Source: UMGS1279 sp045536815 (GTDB taxonomy: Bacteria; Bacillota; Clostridia; Oscillospirales; Acutalibacteraceae). Taken from it: DNA of 49,406 nt. The stretch lies in contig JAZSOH010000030.1 in the NCBI GenBank assembly GCA_045536815.1, positions 1 to 49,406 on the forward strand, given 5' to 3'. Each line of letters begins with the position of its first letter. The stretch's first letter is position 1. The position numbers and the translations under genes were made by a program. This document shows positions 22,273 to 30,666 of this stretch, piece after piece. The notes under the pieces were generated by a model. That model was not told the DNA's origin and searched no databases. It worked only from the letters and a program-made list of their open reading frames with translations.

Positions 22273-24375
22273 ATGAGTCATATTAAAAACAAATTTATGC
22301 CAAAAGTCCCCCCGAAACCTTTTACCCCTGTTGAGCTTAGGACAGGCGACGATTACGCAAAATTTGACGTAGTCGGCAGAAGCTATACGTTAGATAAAAC
22401 TGCGCTTTTTAGTTCAGTTGTATCAAAGGGTCAGGAGATTTTGGCCGCCCCAATTCGTATCGTTTCGAGTGAAAACGGCGAACAGTCGGTTTGGTCTAGT
22501 GCAGATGTTCTGCCTTTAGACGAAAACAGCAATGTTTCTGCTACCGCTGTTTGCGCAATGACAAGTGAAAACTTCTACATTAACACTGCTATTACAGTTG
22601 AATATGACGGTATGGCAAAGGTTGACGTTAAATTTATGCCTAGAGGAAAAACCGTTAAGGAAGAGTATTTTGGCATTACCCGTTGGCCCTCATACAATTT
22701 GGATTATTTATGGCTCGAAATTCCTGTTAAGAAGGAATATGCACTATTTAAACAACAAACCATTACTTCCTCCGCCATTTTGCCAGATGGTAGTAAAGAA
22801 GCTAAAACTTATTTCGGATATGGTGGTGTAATGCAAAAGGGTACAACCAAGTATCCTTTCATTCCACAGTATATTTTACATAATGGTGATGTGGGCTTTG
22901 GCTTCTTCACCGAGTCGGATGAAAATTGGCAAATTGCTGACCCCGACAACGGTGTTGAGGTTATTATTGATGACGAGCAGGCAATTATCCGTTTGCACCT
23001 ACTTGACAGTCATCCTATCAGCTGGGAGCACAAAGAGAATGCTGCTATTGAAATGGGCGCCTTTGGTCCTATTTCTTGGACATTCGGCTTTATGGCGCTT
23101 CCCTTTAAGCCTTATCCAGCTAACCCCTATAGAGAAAAGGCGGTTCATATTGACTGCTTTAAGCGTTTCCCTGAGGACCATGACGAATATCTGAAGAGAA
23201 ACTTTATTAAAGACGACGGCACTGTTTTAGATGAAAACGGTTTCGACCGTTTGGTTCGCCTTGGTGTTAATACTCTTTATTTGCACGAAAAATGGAACAC
23301 TTTCCAAAACGGCCCCGGGCTTTCTAAAAAGGCGGCCGACAGACTTCGCTTTATAGTTGACGAGTGTCATAAGCGCGGAATTAAGGTTAAGCCGTATTTT
23401 GGTTATGAGCTTGCCTCTATTGTTCCTAATTTCTCTGAAAAAATCAGGGAATATGCTTGTCTAGACAAGCCCGATTCAAATATCGGCTCGGGTTGGAACA
23501 GAACTCCTTTCCAAAGAGATAATCGTGTTTGCTACGCTAGTGACTATAGGTTTGAGCTTGCAAATGGTATTGACCACCTTTTGGATAAAATTCCTTTTGA
23601 CGGTTTCTATCTTGACGGAACAAACTATCCTGCCGCTTGTGGTAATGCCCACCACGGTTGTGGTTACAAAGATGCCGAGGGCAACTGGAAGAGCGAATAT
23701 GACTTCTGGGGCATTCGTGAGGTTATGAAGCTTCTTTACGACGTTGCTGAAAAACATGGTGCAGAGATTGATACACATAACTCTTCGGGTTGTGCACTTT
23801 CGGCACTTGCATTTTGCCACTCCATTTGGGACGGCGAGGCAGTTCAGGGACTACTTATGCAGGGTACTGTTAGTGATATGCCGAAGGGTGTTTTCGAGGG
23901 CGTATATAACGGTAGACTTTTTGGTATACCTGTTGCTATGCTTTGCTACGAGAATAAGGAAAAAGGTTGGAATATTGAAAAGTCCAACGCTATGAGCTTC
24001 CTTTCGGGAACTATTCCGAAACCCAACGATATGGACCTGCCTCTTGAAAAGACTTCTGAAATCTGGGCAATTTTAGATAAATTCCCGGTTGAGAAATCTT
24101 CTTGGCATCCTTACTGGAAAGAGGGCGGAGTAGTAATAAGCTCTAACGATAAGGTTAAGGTTAGCTACTACGAGTATGAAAACAACCTTGGCAAAAAGGA
24201 ACTTCTTGTATTTGTTGGTAATACTAGCAAAAATGAAGCGGTTGATTGGACACTTACTGTTAAGGGTGGTACAATTCACCAAATCAGACCCAAGGTAGAA
24301 AAAAGCTTTAACGGTGTTACCGATAAGGAAACACTTGAAGGCTTCCAAAACAAAATTTTCTTAGTTGAATGTTAA
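22273..24375 (+). CDS. Glycoside hydrolase-like protein (possibly DUF6067/GH123-like)
   Basis: A 700-residue protein with no signal peptide, so probably cytoplasmic. The N-terminal half is beta-rich and ends in FGPISWTFGFMALPFKPYP. The second half looks like a (beta/alpha)8 barrel: GVNTLYLHEKWN, CHKRGIKVKPYFGYELAS, IPFDGFYLDGTNYP (D443, D448), AEIDTHNSSG (D500), SIWDGEA (D520, E522). A C-terminal beta domain follows. The acidic residues at strand ends fit a retaining glycosidase, but the substrate is unknown and the family name is a best guess. GAGGTGAT precedes the ATG at 22273. Single-gene transcript. Confidence 0.65.
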   Translation: MSHIKNKFMPKVPPKPFTPVELRTGDDYAKFDVVGRSYTLDKTALFSSVVSKGQEILAAPIRIVSSENGEQSVWSSADVLPLDENSNVSATAVCAMTSENFYINTAITVEYDGMAKVDVKFMPRGKTVKEEYFGITRWPSYNLDYLWLEIPVKKEYALFKQQTITSSAILPDGSKEAKTYFGYGGVMQKGTTKYPFIPQYILHNGDVGFGFFTESDENWQIADPDNGVEVIIDDEQAIIRLHLLDSHPISWEHKENAAIEMGAFGPISWTFGFMALPFKPYPANPYREKAVHIDCFKRFPEDHDEYLKRNFIKDDGTVLDENGFDRLVRLGVNTLYLHEKWNTFQNGPGLSKKAADRLRFIVDECHKRGIKVKPYFGYELASIVPNFSEKIREYACLDKPDSNIGSGWNRTPFQRDNRVCYASDYRFELANGIDHLLDKIPFDGFYLDGTNYPAACGNAHHGCGYKDAEGNWKSEYDFWGIREVMKLLYDVAEKHGAEIDTHNSSGCALSALAFCHSIWDGEAVQGLLMQGTVSDMPKGVFEGVYNGRLFGIPVAMLCYENKEKGWNIEKSNAMSFLSGTIPKPNDMDLPLEKTSEIWAILDKFPVEKSSWHPYWKEGGVVISSNDKVKVSYYEYENNLGKKELLVFVGNTSKNEAVDWTLTVKGGTIHQIRPKVEKSFNGVTDKETLEGFQNKIFLVEC

Positions 24376-24432
24376 AATTTTGGGCTTAGAGCTTAAAAGT
24401 TTTGTAAATTTGTAAAAAAATAAAAATAACTC

Positions 24433-24461
24433 TTGCAATTTGGAGTTATTTGTGGTATTAT
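24433..24461 (+). promoter_or_regulatory. rpmE promoter with an overlapping inverted repeat
   Basis: A -35 TTGCAA (24433-24438) and a -10 TATTAT (24456-24461) with 17-base spacing. AATAACTC (24425-24432) and GAGTTATT (24443-24450) form an inverted repeat centred on the -35 box. It could be an operator or a weak terminator for the gene before it. L31 genes are often zinc- or stress-regulated, but this is not a clear Zur box. Confidence 0.65.
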
Positions 24462-24495
24462 TCTAACGTTGACTAATTTTGAAAGGGGTGACAGT

Positions 24496-24696
24496 ATGAA
24501 ACAAGGTATTCATCCGAAGTACGAAACAACCACTATTAAATGTGCATGTGGTGCAGAATTTGAAACTCGCTCGACCAAGAATGATATCCGTTTGGATATT
24601 TGTTCAAAATGTCATCCATTCTTTACTGGAAAACAGAAGTTGGTAGATACCGGCGGACGTGTTGACAGATTTAAAAAGCGTTTCAGTATGGAATAA
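24496..24696 (+). CDS. rpmE: 50S ribosomal protein L31 (zinc-binding form)
   Basis: A 66-residue large-subunit protein. MKQGIHPKYE opens the family, and C16, C18, C36 and C39 (CACG and CSKCHPFFTGKQ) form the zinc site of the C+ type. The ATG follows AAAGGGGTG. It ends 24 bases before a strong terminator. Confidence 0.97.
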   Translation: MKQGIHPKYETTTIKCACGAEFETRSTKNDIRLDICSKCHPFFTGKQKLVDTGGRVDRFKKRFSME

Positions 24697-24720
24697 TGTG
24701 TTGAGTATTTTCTAGGAGCC

Positions 24721-24750
24721 AAAACCCCGTCTGATTTCAGACGGGGTTTT
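24721..24750 (+). terminator. rpmE terminator
   Basis: AAAACCCCGTCTGA pairs with TCAGACGGGGTTTT, followed by TTCC. Confidence 0.93.
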
Positions 24751-24768
24751 TTCCGTTTGTTCAGTGTG

Positions 24769-24842
24769 GCGTGTTTAAATGCTTTGGCTATGCCTTGTTT
24801 TAAACACGCGAAAAGGGTAGCCAATAAGGCTACCCTTTTCGC
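24769..24842. repeat. Two abutting long hairpins of unknown role
   Basis: GCGTGTTTAAA (24769-24779) and TTTAAACACGC (24799-24809) form an 11-bp perfect stem enclosing a smaller GGC/GCC stem. Immediately next, overlapping by two bases, GCGAAAAGGGTAGCC (24808-24822) and GGCTACCCTTTTCGC (24828-24842) form a 15-bp perfect stem with loop AATAA. Neither is followed by a T-tract in + orientation. The region lies between the rpmE terminator and a convergent small gene. It could be a structured RNA, a bidirectional transcription stop or a MITE-like remnant. Confidence 0.7.
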
Positions 24843-24877
24843 ATTAAAAAAAGAAAGGATAAAAAGTGAATGAAAAC

Positions 24878-25078
24878 TTAAATGCAATTTTTTCGTTGAC
24901 TTCTGCCCGGTTTAAACTGAGTGATTTTAGCAGAATGTTTGCGGTTTATTTTGAAGCCGAGTTTTGCGAGAATTTTATCTTCAAATTTAATAACCTTTTC
25001 CTCGTGCCAAAAGCCCCAGATGATTAAGCCGCCAAAAGAAATTTCAAAAAGTGTTAAAAGAATATTAGAAAGTGTCAT
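24878..25078 (-). CDS. Small membrane protein behind a LexA-type box
   Basis: A 66-residue protein without a family I can name. One transmembrane helix (about 4-25, LLTLFEISFGGLIIWGFW) is followed by a charged, basic cytoplasmic tail rich in Lys/Arg. The ATG at 25078 follows GGAGGA; the TTG before it lies within that site. It is transcribed alone from a consensus promoter whose start region carries a GAAC-N4-GTTC palindrome. Size, topology and this operator resemble SOS-induced small division inhibitors of Firmicutes (YneA/SosA type), although no LysM domain is present. That role is inference. Confidence 0.7.
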   Translation of the reverse strand: MTLSNILLTLFEISFGGLIIWGFWHEEKVIKFEDKILAKLGFKINRKHSAKITQFKPGRSQRKNCI

Positions 25079-25132
25079 TTTAAATTCCTCCAAAATGCTA
25101 TCTGAAAACCTTATAAATAAAGGGGTTTTACA

Positions 25133-25154
25133 AAAAAGAACAAATGTTCTTTTT
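25133..25154 (-). promoter_or_regulatory. LexA-type operator (SOS box)
   Basis: AAAAAGAAC and GTTCTTTTT flank AAAT in a perfect 9-4-9 inverted repeat containing GAACAAATGTTC. This fits the core GAAC-N4-GTTC recognised by LexA in Firmicutes. It lies 11-33 bases downstream of the -10 box, where binding would block transcription of the small membrane protein gene. As an RNA hairpin it would be weak, so a terminator is less likely. Confidence 0.65.
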
Positions 25155-25165
25155 GCTATGGTCTT

Positions 25166-25194
25166 ATTATAACGCCTTTATTTCGGTTTGTCAA
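25166..25194 (-). promoter_or_regulatory. Consensus promoter of the small membrane protein gene
   Basis: On the minus strand, a -35 TTGACA (complement of 25189-25194) and a -10 TATAAT (complement of 25166-25171) with 17-base spacing: a perfect sigma-A promoter that needs tight repression if its product is toxic to division. Confidence 0.88.
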
Positions 25195-25258
25195 TAGCTT
25201 TTTTAAAATTTTTTAATTTTATTGCTTTTTTCTTTCTGTTTTAATTATATTCCTTTCA

Positions 25259-25278
25259 GTGTACAAAAATACGTACAC
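25259..25278. promoter_or_regulatory. Inverted repeat in AT-rich spacer, possible operator
   Basis: GTGTAC and GTACAC flank eight bases in the 377-base gap between the small membrane protein gene and the ABC operon. No family can be assigned. Apart from this, the flanking promoters and the LexA box, the gap is AT-rich and shows no gene. Confidence 0.3.
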
Positions 25279-25385
25279 AAGAAAAAATTTTAAATCATAA
25301 AATCTATCTTTAAATTTATTGCAATTGCTCCTATTTTATGATAAAATAATATAGATTATAGTGATGCCTTTTTTTGTTTATATTT

Positions 25386-25419
25386 TGTTTACATAAACAT
25401 TAAAAATATTTGGTATTAT
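25386..25419 (+). promoter_or_regulatory. Possible promoter of the ABC operon
   Basis: The -10 TATTAT at 25414-25419 is preceded by TGG (an extended -10 form). TTTACA at 25388 is 20 bases away, too far for a standard -35. The inverted repeat TGTTTA-CA-TAAACA (25386-25399) covers that region and might bind a regulator. Confidence 0.45.
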
Positions 25420-25455
25420 ACAGATAAGGTTTTAAAAACTTTGGAGGCTTTGATT

Positions 25456-26487
25456 ATGATTAAAGTAGAAAATCTATCCAAGCGTTACGGCAATAATCTT
25501 GCCGTTAAAAATGTAAGCTTCTCTATTGAAGAGGGGGAGATAGTCGGCTTTTTGGGACCCAATGGTGCGGGCAAGTCAACTATTATGAATATCCTTACAG
25601 GCTACCTTTCTCTTACCGCGGGTAAGGTTTCTGTTGGCGGCGCCGATGTTTTGGAAAGTCCTGAAGAGGCAAAAAGGCATATTGGCTATTTGCCCGAGCA
25701 ACCACCTCTTTATCAGGAAATGACAGTTAGGGAATATCTTAATTTTATTTATGATTTAAAACAGGTTAAGTTCCCAAGAAAAGCCCATATTGATGAGATT
25801 TGCAAGCTTGTTCATATTGACCACGTGGCAAATCGTCTTATCAAAAACCTTTCAAAAGGTTATCGTCAACGTGTTGGTATTGCTCAGGCACTTGTTGGCA
25901 ACCCCGAAGTACTTATTCTGGACGAGCCTACAGTTGGCCTTGACCCTAAGCAAATTATAGAAATCAGAAAGCTTATTGCGGGTCTTGGTAAACATCATAC
26001 AATTATTTTAAGCTCACATATCCTTTCTGAAATTCAAGCGGTATGCAAAAGGATACTTATAATAAATAACGGCGAAATTGTTGCCGATGATACTGCAGCC
26101 AACCTATCTCGCAGCCTTTCTGAAAAACATTCCTTGCATCTTCGTGTTCAGGGCCCCGAAGCAGAGGTTAAGAAGAATATTTCTTCAATTAAGGGTGTTA
26201 AAAATATTGTATCTCTCGGTAGTATTGAGAATGGCTCATTTGATTTTGAGGTTGAAACTTTAGATGGCGCAGATGTTCGCCGTGACATTTTCGCAAGGCT
26301 TAGCGACCGTAAATGGACAATTTTAGAGCTTAGCTCAAACGAGCTTTCACTTGAACAAATCTTCTTGAGACTTACCGACGTGCAGTATTTGGCGCAGGAA
26401 GAAACTGATAGTAAAAAAGCAAAAAAATTAAGCCAAGAAGAAAAAGACTTGGTAATTGATGCAGTTTATGGGGAGGAGGAAAAATAA
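25456..26487 (+). CDS. ABC transporter ATP-binding protein (GldA/NatA-like)
   Basis: A 343-residue ATPase. Walker A GPNGAGKST (34-42), Q-loop in LPEQPPLYQ, signature LSKGYRQRVG, Walker B VLILDEPTVGLDP and the H-loop SSHIL are all intact. The C-terminal part (about 215-343) is an accessory domain. GGAGG precedes the ATG at 25456. It is the first gene of a four-gene operon with a permease, a GldG-like protein and a DUF4340 protein, the set known as the uncharacterised or gliding-type ABC export system. Confidence 0.92.
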   Translation: MIKVENLSKRYGNNLAVKNVSFSIEEGEIVGFLGPNGAGKSTIMNILTGYLSLTAGKVSVGGADVLESPEEAKRHIGYLPEQPPLYQEMTVREYLNFIYDLKQVKFPRKAHIDEICKLVHIDHVANRLIKNLSKGYRQRVGIAQALVGNPEVLILDEPTVGLDPKQIIEIRKLIAGLGKHHTIILSSHILSEIQAVCKRILIINNGEIVADDTAANLSRSLSEKHSLHLRVQGPEAEVKKNISSIKGVKNIVSLGSIENGSFDFEVETLDGADVRRDIFARLSDRKWTILELSSNELSLEQIFLRLTDVQYLAQEETDSKKAKKLSQEEKDLVIDAVYGEEEK

Positions 26488-27194
26488 TGGGCGCAGTTTA
26501 TAAAAGAGAAATGAGGGCGTATTTCACCTCACCTATTGGTTATATAGTTACTGCAGTAATGCTCTTTTTAATGGGTCTTTATTTTACCTATATGTTCGCT
26601 CAAGGATATGCTGATATTTCTTTTATGTTTATGAGTATATCAAGTATCGCACTTTTGATTTCACCCATTATTACCATGAGACTTTTTAGTGAAGATAAAA
26701 AACAGAAGATAGATCAGGTGCTTTTAACTGCACCCGTAAAGCTTTGGAAAATTGTTTTAGGCAAGTTCTTCGCGGCTTTATCGCTTTTTATGTTACCCTT
26801 TACTGCCAGTCTTTTTTACCAAATTATTATTGCCTTAAATAAAACCGCTACAGTTAGCTGGGTTATGTATTTTAGCAATGTAGCAGGTATGCTTCTTTTA
26901 GGTGCCGCAATTTTATCAATTGGTCTTTTCATTTCGTCTATGACCGAAAGCCAAATTATTGCCGGTATTTTTGGTATGGTGGTTGCATTTTTTATAATGC
27001 AAATTGATTATTTTGCTTCTGCAGTTGATTCTGAGATTTTTAGTAAAATTTGCACCTATTTTTCATTTATAAATAGGTTTTATGCATTCACAAGCGGAAA
27101 AATTGATTTTTCCAATATGGTTTTCTTCCTTAGCATAACGGCGCTTTTCCTATATCTTACTAATCTTGCTATGGACCGCAAACGCTTTGCATAA
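26487..27194 (+). CDS. ABC transporter permease (GldF-like, ABC-2 type)
   Basis: A 235-residue membrane protein with six hydrophobic segments. MGAVYKREMRAYFTSPIGYIV and MRLFSEDKKQKIDQVLLTAPV are typical of GldF/ABC-2 permeases. The ATG overlaps the ATPase stop by one base (TAATG), with GGAGGA just upstream. It forms the membrane channel with the adjacent ATPase. Confidence 0.9.
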   Translation: MGAVYKREMRAYFTSPIGYIVTAVMLFLMGLYFTYMFAQGYADISFMFMSISSIALLISPIITMRLFSEDKKQKIDQVLLTAPVKLWKIVLGKFFAALSLFMLPFTASLFYQIIIALNKTATVSWVMYFSNVAGMLLLGAAILSIGLFISSMTESQIIAGIFGMVVAFFIMQIDYFASAVDSEIFSKICTYFSFINRFYAFTSGKIDFSNMVFFLSITALFLYLTNLAMDRKRFA

Positions 27195-27208
27195 GGAGGG
27201 TGTGTAAA

Positions 27209-28822
27209 ATGAACGATAACAAAAAACTCCTAAATAAAAAAGAAAAAACCTCTAAAAAAGGACTTTCGATATTTAAAAATAAGGGCGCGGCAAAGCGCAG
27301 AACCTATGTTTTGATTACCACCATAATTTTTGTTGCTATCTTGGTTTTGGTTAATGTTCTTTCAACTGTTATTGCGCAAAAGCTTCCCACTACTATTGAT
27401 GCTACAGATTATGACGCTAATACTCTTAGCGATAATAATATTGAGTTTATTAAAAGTATTAAGGAAAAGGTTCAAATTATTGTTTGCGCTTCGAGAGAAG
27501 GGTACACAGGCTCAGAAATGTCCAATTTCGCCTACAATAATTATTATGTTCAGGAAAACGCAACCCCTTATAACTATTTTAACCAAACAATTACACTTAT
27601 TGAAAACTGTACAAAGTATAATAGCAATATCACGGTAGACTATGTTGATACACAGTCGCCGAGCTTTTCAAAGCTTGACAGTGAAAGCGACATTGATATT
27701 TCCTACGGCGATATTATTGTAAAATGTACACGTGATATAAACGGAAAAGCGGTAACATTTACCGATATATTGCTTTTTGCAGATATATATAATCTTCAAG
27801 ATAATTCGGGCGGTTCTTCTTATATGTACGGTTATCAGTCATATTCGATTACCTCTTCAAATCTTGAAACCGCACTTTCAAGCGCAATTTATACTGTAGC
27901 AGCAAGTGAAAGCCGAAAGGTTGCTTTCCTTAAGAGTTATTCTAAGAGCGGCGCTGCCGACGAGTTTATAAACAATCTTAAAACATATAACTATGAGGTA
28001 ACAGAAATTGGCGGTATGCTTTCTTCGGCCTCCTTAGACGATGTTGATATGTTGCTTTTGGTTGCTCCTACAAAGGACCTTACCGGCGAAGATTTAAGGG
28101 TTGTTGATAAATTCCTTGAAAACGACGGCAAAAAAGGCAAGAGCTTCCTTGTTTTTGGCAGTGTTTCTTCTCCGGCTACCCCAAATATTGACGATTTTAT
28201 GGAGGAATGGGGTATTGGTGTAGAAGATGGTATAGCCTATGAAACCAACAACAACTATAAGGTTGACGATAGCATTTATATTATAAATGCGGGTGATGAT
28301 TTCACAAAGGCTATTAACAATTCTTCAAGCGGTTACGCAAGTTCAAACAATATTGCACTTAGCCAGGTATACGAAGAAAAGGGCAATAGAAAAACTCATA
28401 TTTTAATGACAACAACCGAGTATGGCACTGTTGCTCCAAAGGGAACCGGTGAGGACTATAAGGTTGAAAATGAAGACGACTTGTATGCCGTACCTGTAAT
28501 TATGCTCAGCGACGATACAGTGCTTGACAGTAATGCAAATGATATGTCAAGCTATGTTGGATACTTCGGTAGTGAAGATTTTATTTCTTCCAAATGGGCA
28601 AATGTCAGCGGCGCAGGAAATATGGAGTTTGCGCTTACTATTGCTAACAATACGACTGGCCGTTCAAACCAAATTTATTTCGACCCAAAAATAACACGTT
28701 TAACCTATATGAGTGTTACAGAGGCACAAATCAGCGCAGTTCGTATTGTTACTCTATATTTACTTCCGGTAGTTGTTCTGATTGGAGGAATTTTAGTTTG
28801 GATACTCAGAAAAAATCGTTAG
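27209..28822 (+). CDS. GldG-like ABC auxiliary protein
   Basis: A 537-residue protein with a transmembrane helix near residues 33-56, a large extracytoplasmic domain and a C-terminal helix (about 510-533) ending ILRKNR. The extracellular part (LLLVAPTKDLTGEDLRVVDKFLENDGK...SFLVFG) matches the GldG/ABC_transp_aux family. The substrate of this system in Firmicutes is not known; a link to envelope biogenesis is plausible. AAGGAGGG precedes the ATG at 27209. Confidence 0.85.
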   Translation: MNDNKKLLNKKEKTSKKGLSIFKNKGAAKRRTYVLITTIIFVAILVLVNVLSTVIAQKLPTTIDATDYDANTLSDNNIEFIKSIKEKVQIIVCASREGYTGSEMSNFAYNNYYVQENATPYNYFNQTITLIENCTKYNSNITVDYVDTQSPSFSKLDSESDIDISYGDIIVKCTRDINGKAVTFTDILLFADIYNLQDNSGGSSYMYGYQSYSITSSNLETALSSAIYTVAASESRKVAFLKSYSKSGAADEFINNLKTYNYEVTEIGGMLSSASLDDVDMLLLVAPTKDLTGEDLRVVDKFLENDGKKGKSFLVFGSVSSPATPNIDDFMEEWGIGVEDGIAYETNNNYKVDDSIYIINAGDDFTKAINNSSSGYASSNNIALSQVYEEKGNRKTHILMTTTEYGTVAPKGTGEDYKVENEDDLYAVPVIMLSDDTVLDSNANDMSSYVGYFGSEDFISSKWANVSGAGNMEFALTIANNTTGRSNQIYFDPKITRLTYMSVTEAQISAVRIVTLYLLPVVVLIGGILVWILRKNR

Positions 28823-30420
28823 ACCAAAACGAGTCTTTGGAGAATGAGAAAGCAGAAACTACTGTTTCGGCTGATAATGAAGAGGATTTTTTGGAATCAT
28901 CAAGTACTGTTTTTGCAAAATCTCAGAGCATAGAAGCTCGAAAGTCAGTTTCTCCTAAAAAGAAAAGGATAATAACTGTTGTTTCTATGATTTTAGCAGT
29001 TTTGGTTATTGCCACCTCGATTTTTTTGGTTACAAAATATGTTGGAAACGATGAGGAAGAAGGGACAGAACCCACCTCTATAAAGGTTAAAACAGTTGGG
29101 CACCAAAATGTTAGTAAAATCACCATTAAAAATCAAAATGGCGAATTCACCGTTCTTCCTAAAACTGTTGAGGGCGAAGAGGGGGAAGAGCTTCATTGGT
29201 ATATAGATGGAGTTAATAATCCTCTTATTTCAGAAACAATGGTAGGTACAGTTACCGATAACTGCCTTTATATTTACGCTACGCGCGAAATGAAGGATAC
29301 TTCTCTTGATTACGGTTTTGATAAGCCGTTTGCCACCATTTCGGTAACTACCAAAAATGGTTTAGAAAATTTTGAGGCTACAATCGGTAATATGTCGCCC
29401 GATAAGACAGGTTATTACCTAAAGGCTTCGGGTGATGAAAAAATTTATTTAATCACTGCCGCTACGGCGGATTATATCAATTTCACCCTTGAAGATTTGT
29501 CAGAGGCTATAATGCTTGACCCTGTAAAGCTTACCGACGAAACAAAGAAGGAAGATAAGAAGTATTTCGATAGCGACGGTAATATATCTACCTTCGACTT
29601 TACCGAGCTTTCAGGTACAAAATATGGCGGCGAGGTAATCACCTTAACTCCCATAGAGGATAACGCGGCGGCTTCCTATAACATTACAACTAAAGAGGGA
29701 ACAAGGTTTGCAAATAGTGAGAGATGCGAAAGCGTTTTTGGTATACTCAAAAACGGTTTGGTTGCAGTTGAGGTTTACAAGCTTTCTCCCACAAATGATG
29801 ACCTTAAAACCTATGGACTTTTAGATCCTGAATATACCGTAAAAATAAAGTACGGAACAAACATTTTCGATTTAAAAGCCACTCTTTATGATGAAGAGAA
29901 AAATTACTATGCCGTAACAATAAACGGTAAAGATGCAATTTATGCAATGTCTGCCGATGCTCTCGATATGATAGGCTTCTCTAAAAATTCGTTTTATAAT
30001 GAGTATGTTTTCCTTGAGTACTACAACGTTTATTCAAGCGTAGTTATTACTACCGAAAATGGCAAGTACGAGTTTAAAACGGAATATAACGAAAATGTTG
30101 ATGCCGACAAATTTGTTGTTTATGCAAACGGCAAAAAGGTTGACGGCGATTTATTCAGCGCCTATTATGAGCATATTGTTGATATAGCTCCAAAGGCGGA
30201 GGAAAACTACATTAAGGGCGAGCCTTCCTACAAGGCGGTATTTACCTTTAACGATAAATCAAAAGGCACTAAAACCTTAACCCTTACAAAGCAAAGCGAC
30301 AGAAGATATTTAGTTTCTGTTGACTCGGTTGATATGGGTATTGTTACTTCAAGGGTTTATGATAATTTGACAGATTATGTTCAAAATATTATAAATGGTA
30401 AGGAAATACCGACGCCGTAA
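28798..30420 (+). CDS. DUF4340-domain membrane protein
   Basis: A 540-residue protein with a charged N-terminus, one transmembrane helix (about 58-78) and a long extracytoplasmic region of repeated beta segments typical of DUF4340 (HQNVSKITIKNQNGEF, YGLLDPEYTVKIKYG). The start is a TTG that lies within the last 25 bases of the GldG-like gene. GGAGG is nine bases before it, and no in-frame ATG occurs until the membrane helix. DUF4340 proteins regularly accompany GldG-like genes, so it is probably a subunit of the same complex. A strong terminator follows. Confidence 0.85.
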   Translation: MDTQKKSLDQNESLENEKAETTVSADNEEDFLESSSTVFAKSQSIEARKSVSPKKKRIITVVSMILAVLVIATSIFLVTKYVGNDEEEGTEPTSIKVKTVGHQNVSKITIKNQNGEFTVLPKTVEGEEGEELHWYIDGVNNPLISETMVGTVTDNCLYIYATREMKDTSLDYGFDKPFATISVTTKNGLENFEATIGNMSPDKTGYYLKASGDEKIYLITAATADYINFTLEDLSEAIMLDPVKLTDETKKEDKKYFDSDGNISTFDFTELSGTKYGGEVITLTPIEDNAAASYNITTKEGTRFANSERCESVFGILKNGLVAVEVYKLSPTNDDLKTYGLLDPEYTVKIKYGTNIFDLKATLYDEEKNYYAVTINGKDAIYAMSADALDMIGFSKNSFYNEYVFLEYYNVYSSVVITTENGKYEFKTEYNENVDADKFVVYANGKKVDGDLFSAYYEHIVDIAPKAEENYIKGEPSYKAVFTFNDKSKGTKTLTLTKQSDRRYLVSVDSVDMGIVTSRVYDNLTDYVQNIINGKEIPTP

Positions 30421-30434
30421 TAAAAATATATAAA

Positions 30435-30475
30435 AAAAATACCACAATGGAAGCTGTTTTCCATTGTGGTATTTT
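30435..30475 (+). terminator. Bidirectional terminator after the ABC operon
   Basis: The stem AAATACCACAATGG...CCATTGTGGTATTT is flanked by A- and T-tracts. The convergent DUF6472 gene ends at its edge. Confidence 0.9.
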
Positions 30476-30666
30476 TAGTTTTGTTTTTGAACCATTTTAT
30501 ATTCGTCGTAAAACTTATAGTAGGGACAGGCATAGTCGCTCCCCGAAAGAAACCGTAGCATTTCATCTTCATCCAAGTTTATACTACAAACATACTCCTC
30601 ATACTCTTCATCGTAAACATTGTATGCGCAGTCTTCACAACGGGTAGGGGATTTTTTCGAGGTCAT
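30475..30666 (-). CDS. DUF6472 family small protein
   Basis: A 63-residue acidic protein with four conserved cysteines (C10, C13, C27, C47 in CEDCAY, YVCS, ACPYYK), probably metal-binding. The pattern CEDCAYNVYDEEYEEYVC and SGSDYACPYYKFYDEY is recognised from small conserved proteins of Clostridia. GGAGG precedes the ATG. It overlaps the MreB-like gene by four bases (ATGA), so it is translationally coupled to it. Function unknown. Confidence 0.8.
   Translation of the reverse strand: MTSKKSPTRCEDCAYNVYDEEYEEYVCSINLDEDEMLRFLSGSDYACPYYKFYDEYKMVQKQN

Noticed and set aside
25133..25154. Interpretation of the GAAC/GTTC palindrome as a terminator
   Set aside because: The stem is almost all A-U pairs apart from two G-C pairs, and it lies just downstream of a promoter where an operator is expected.
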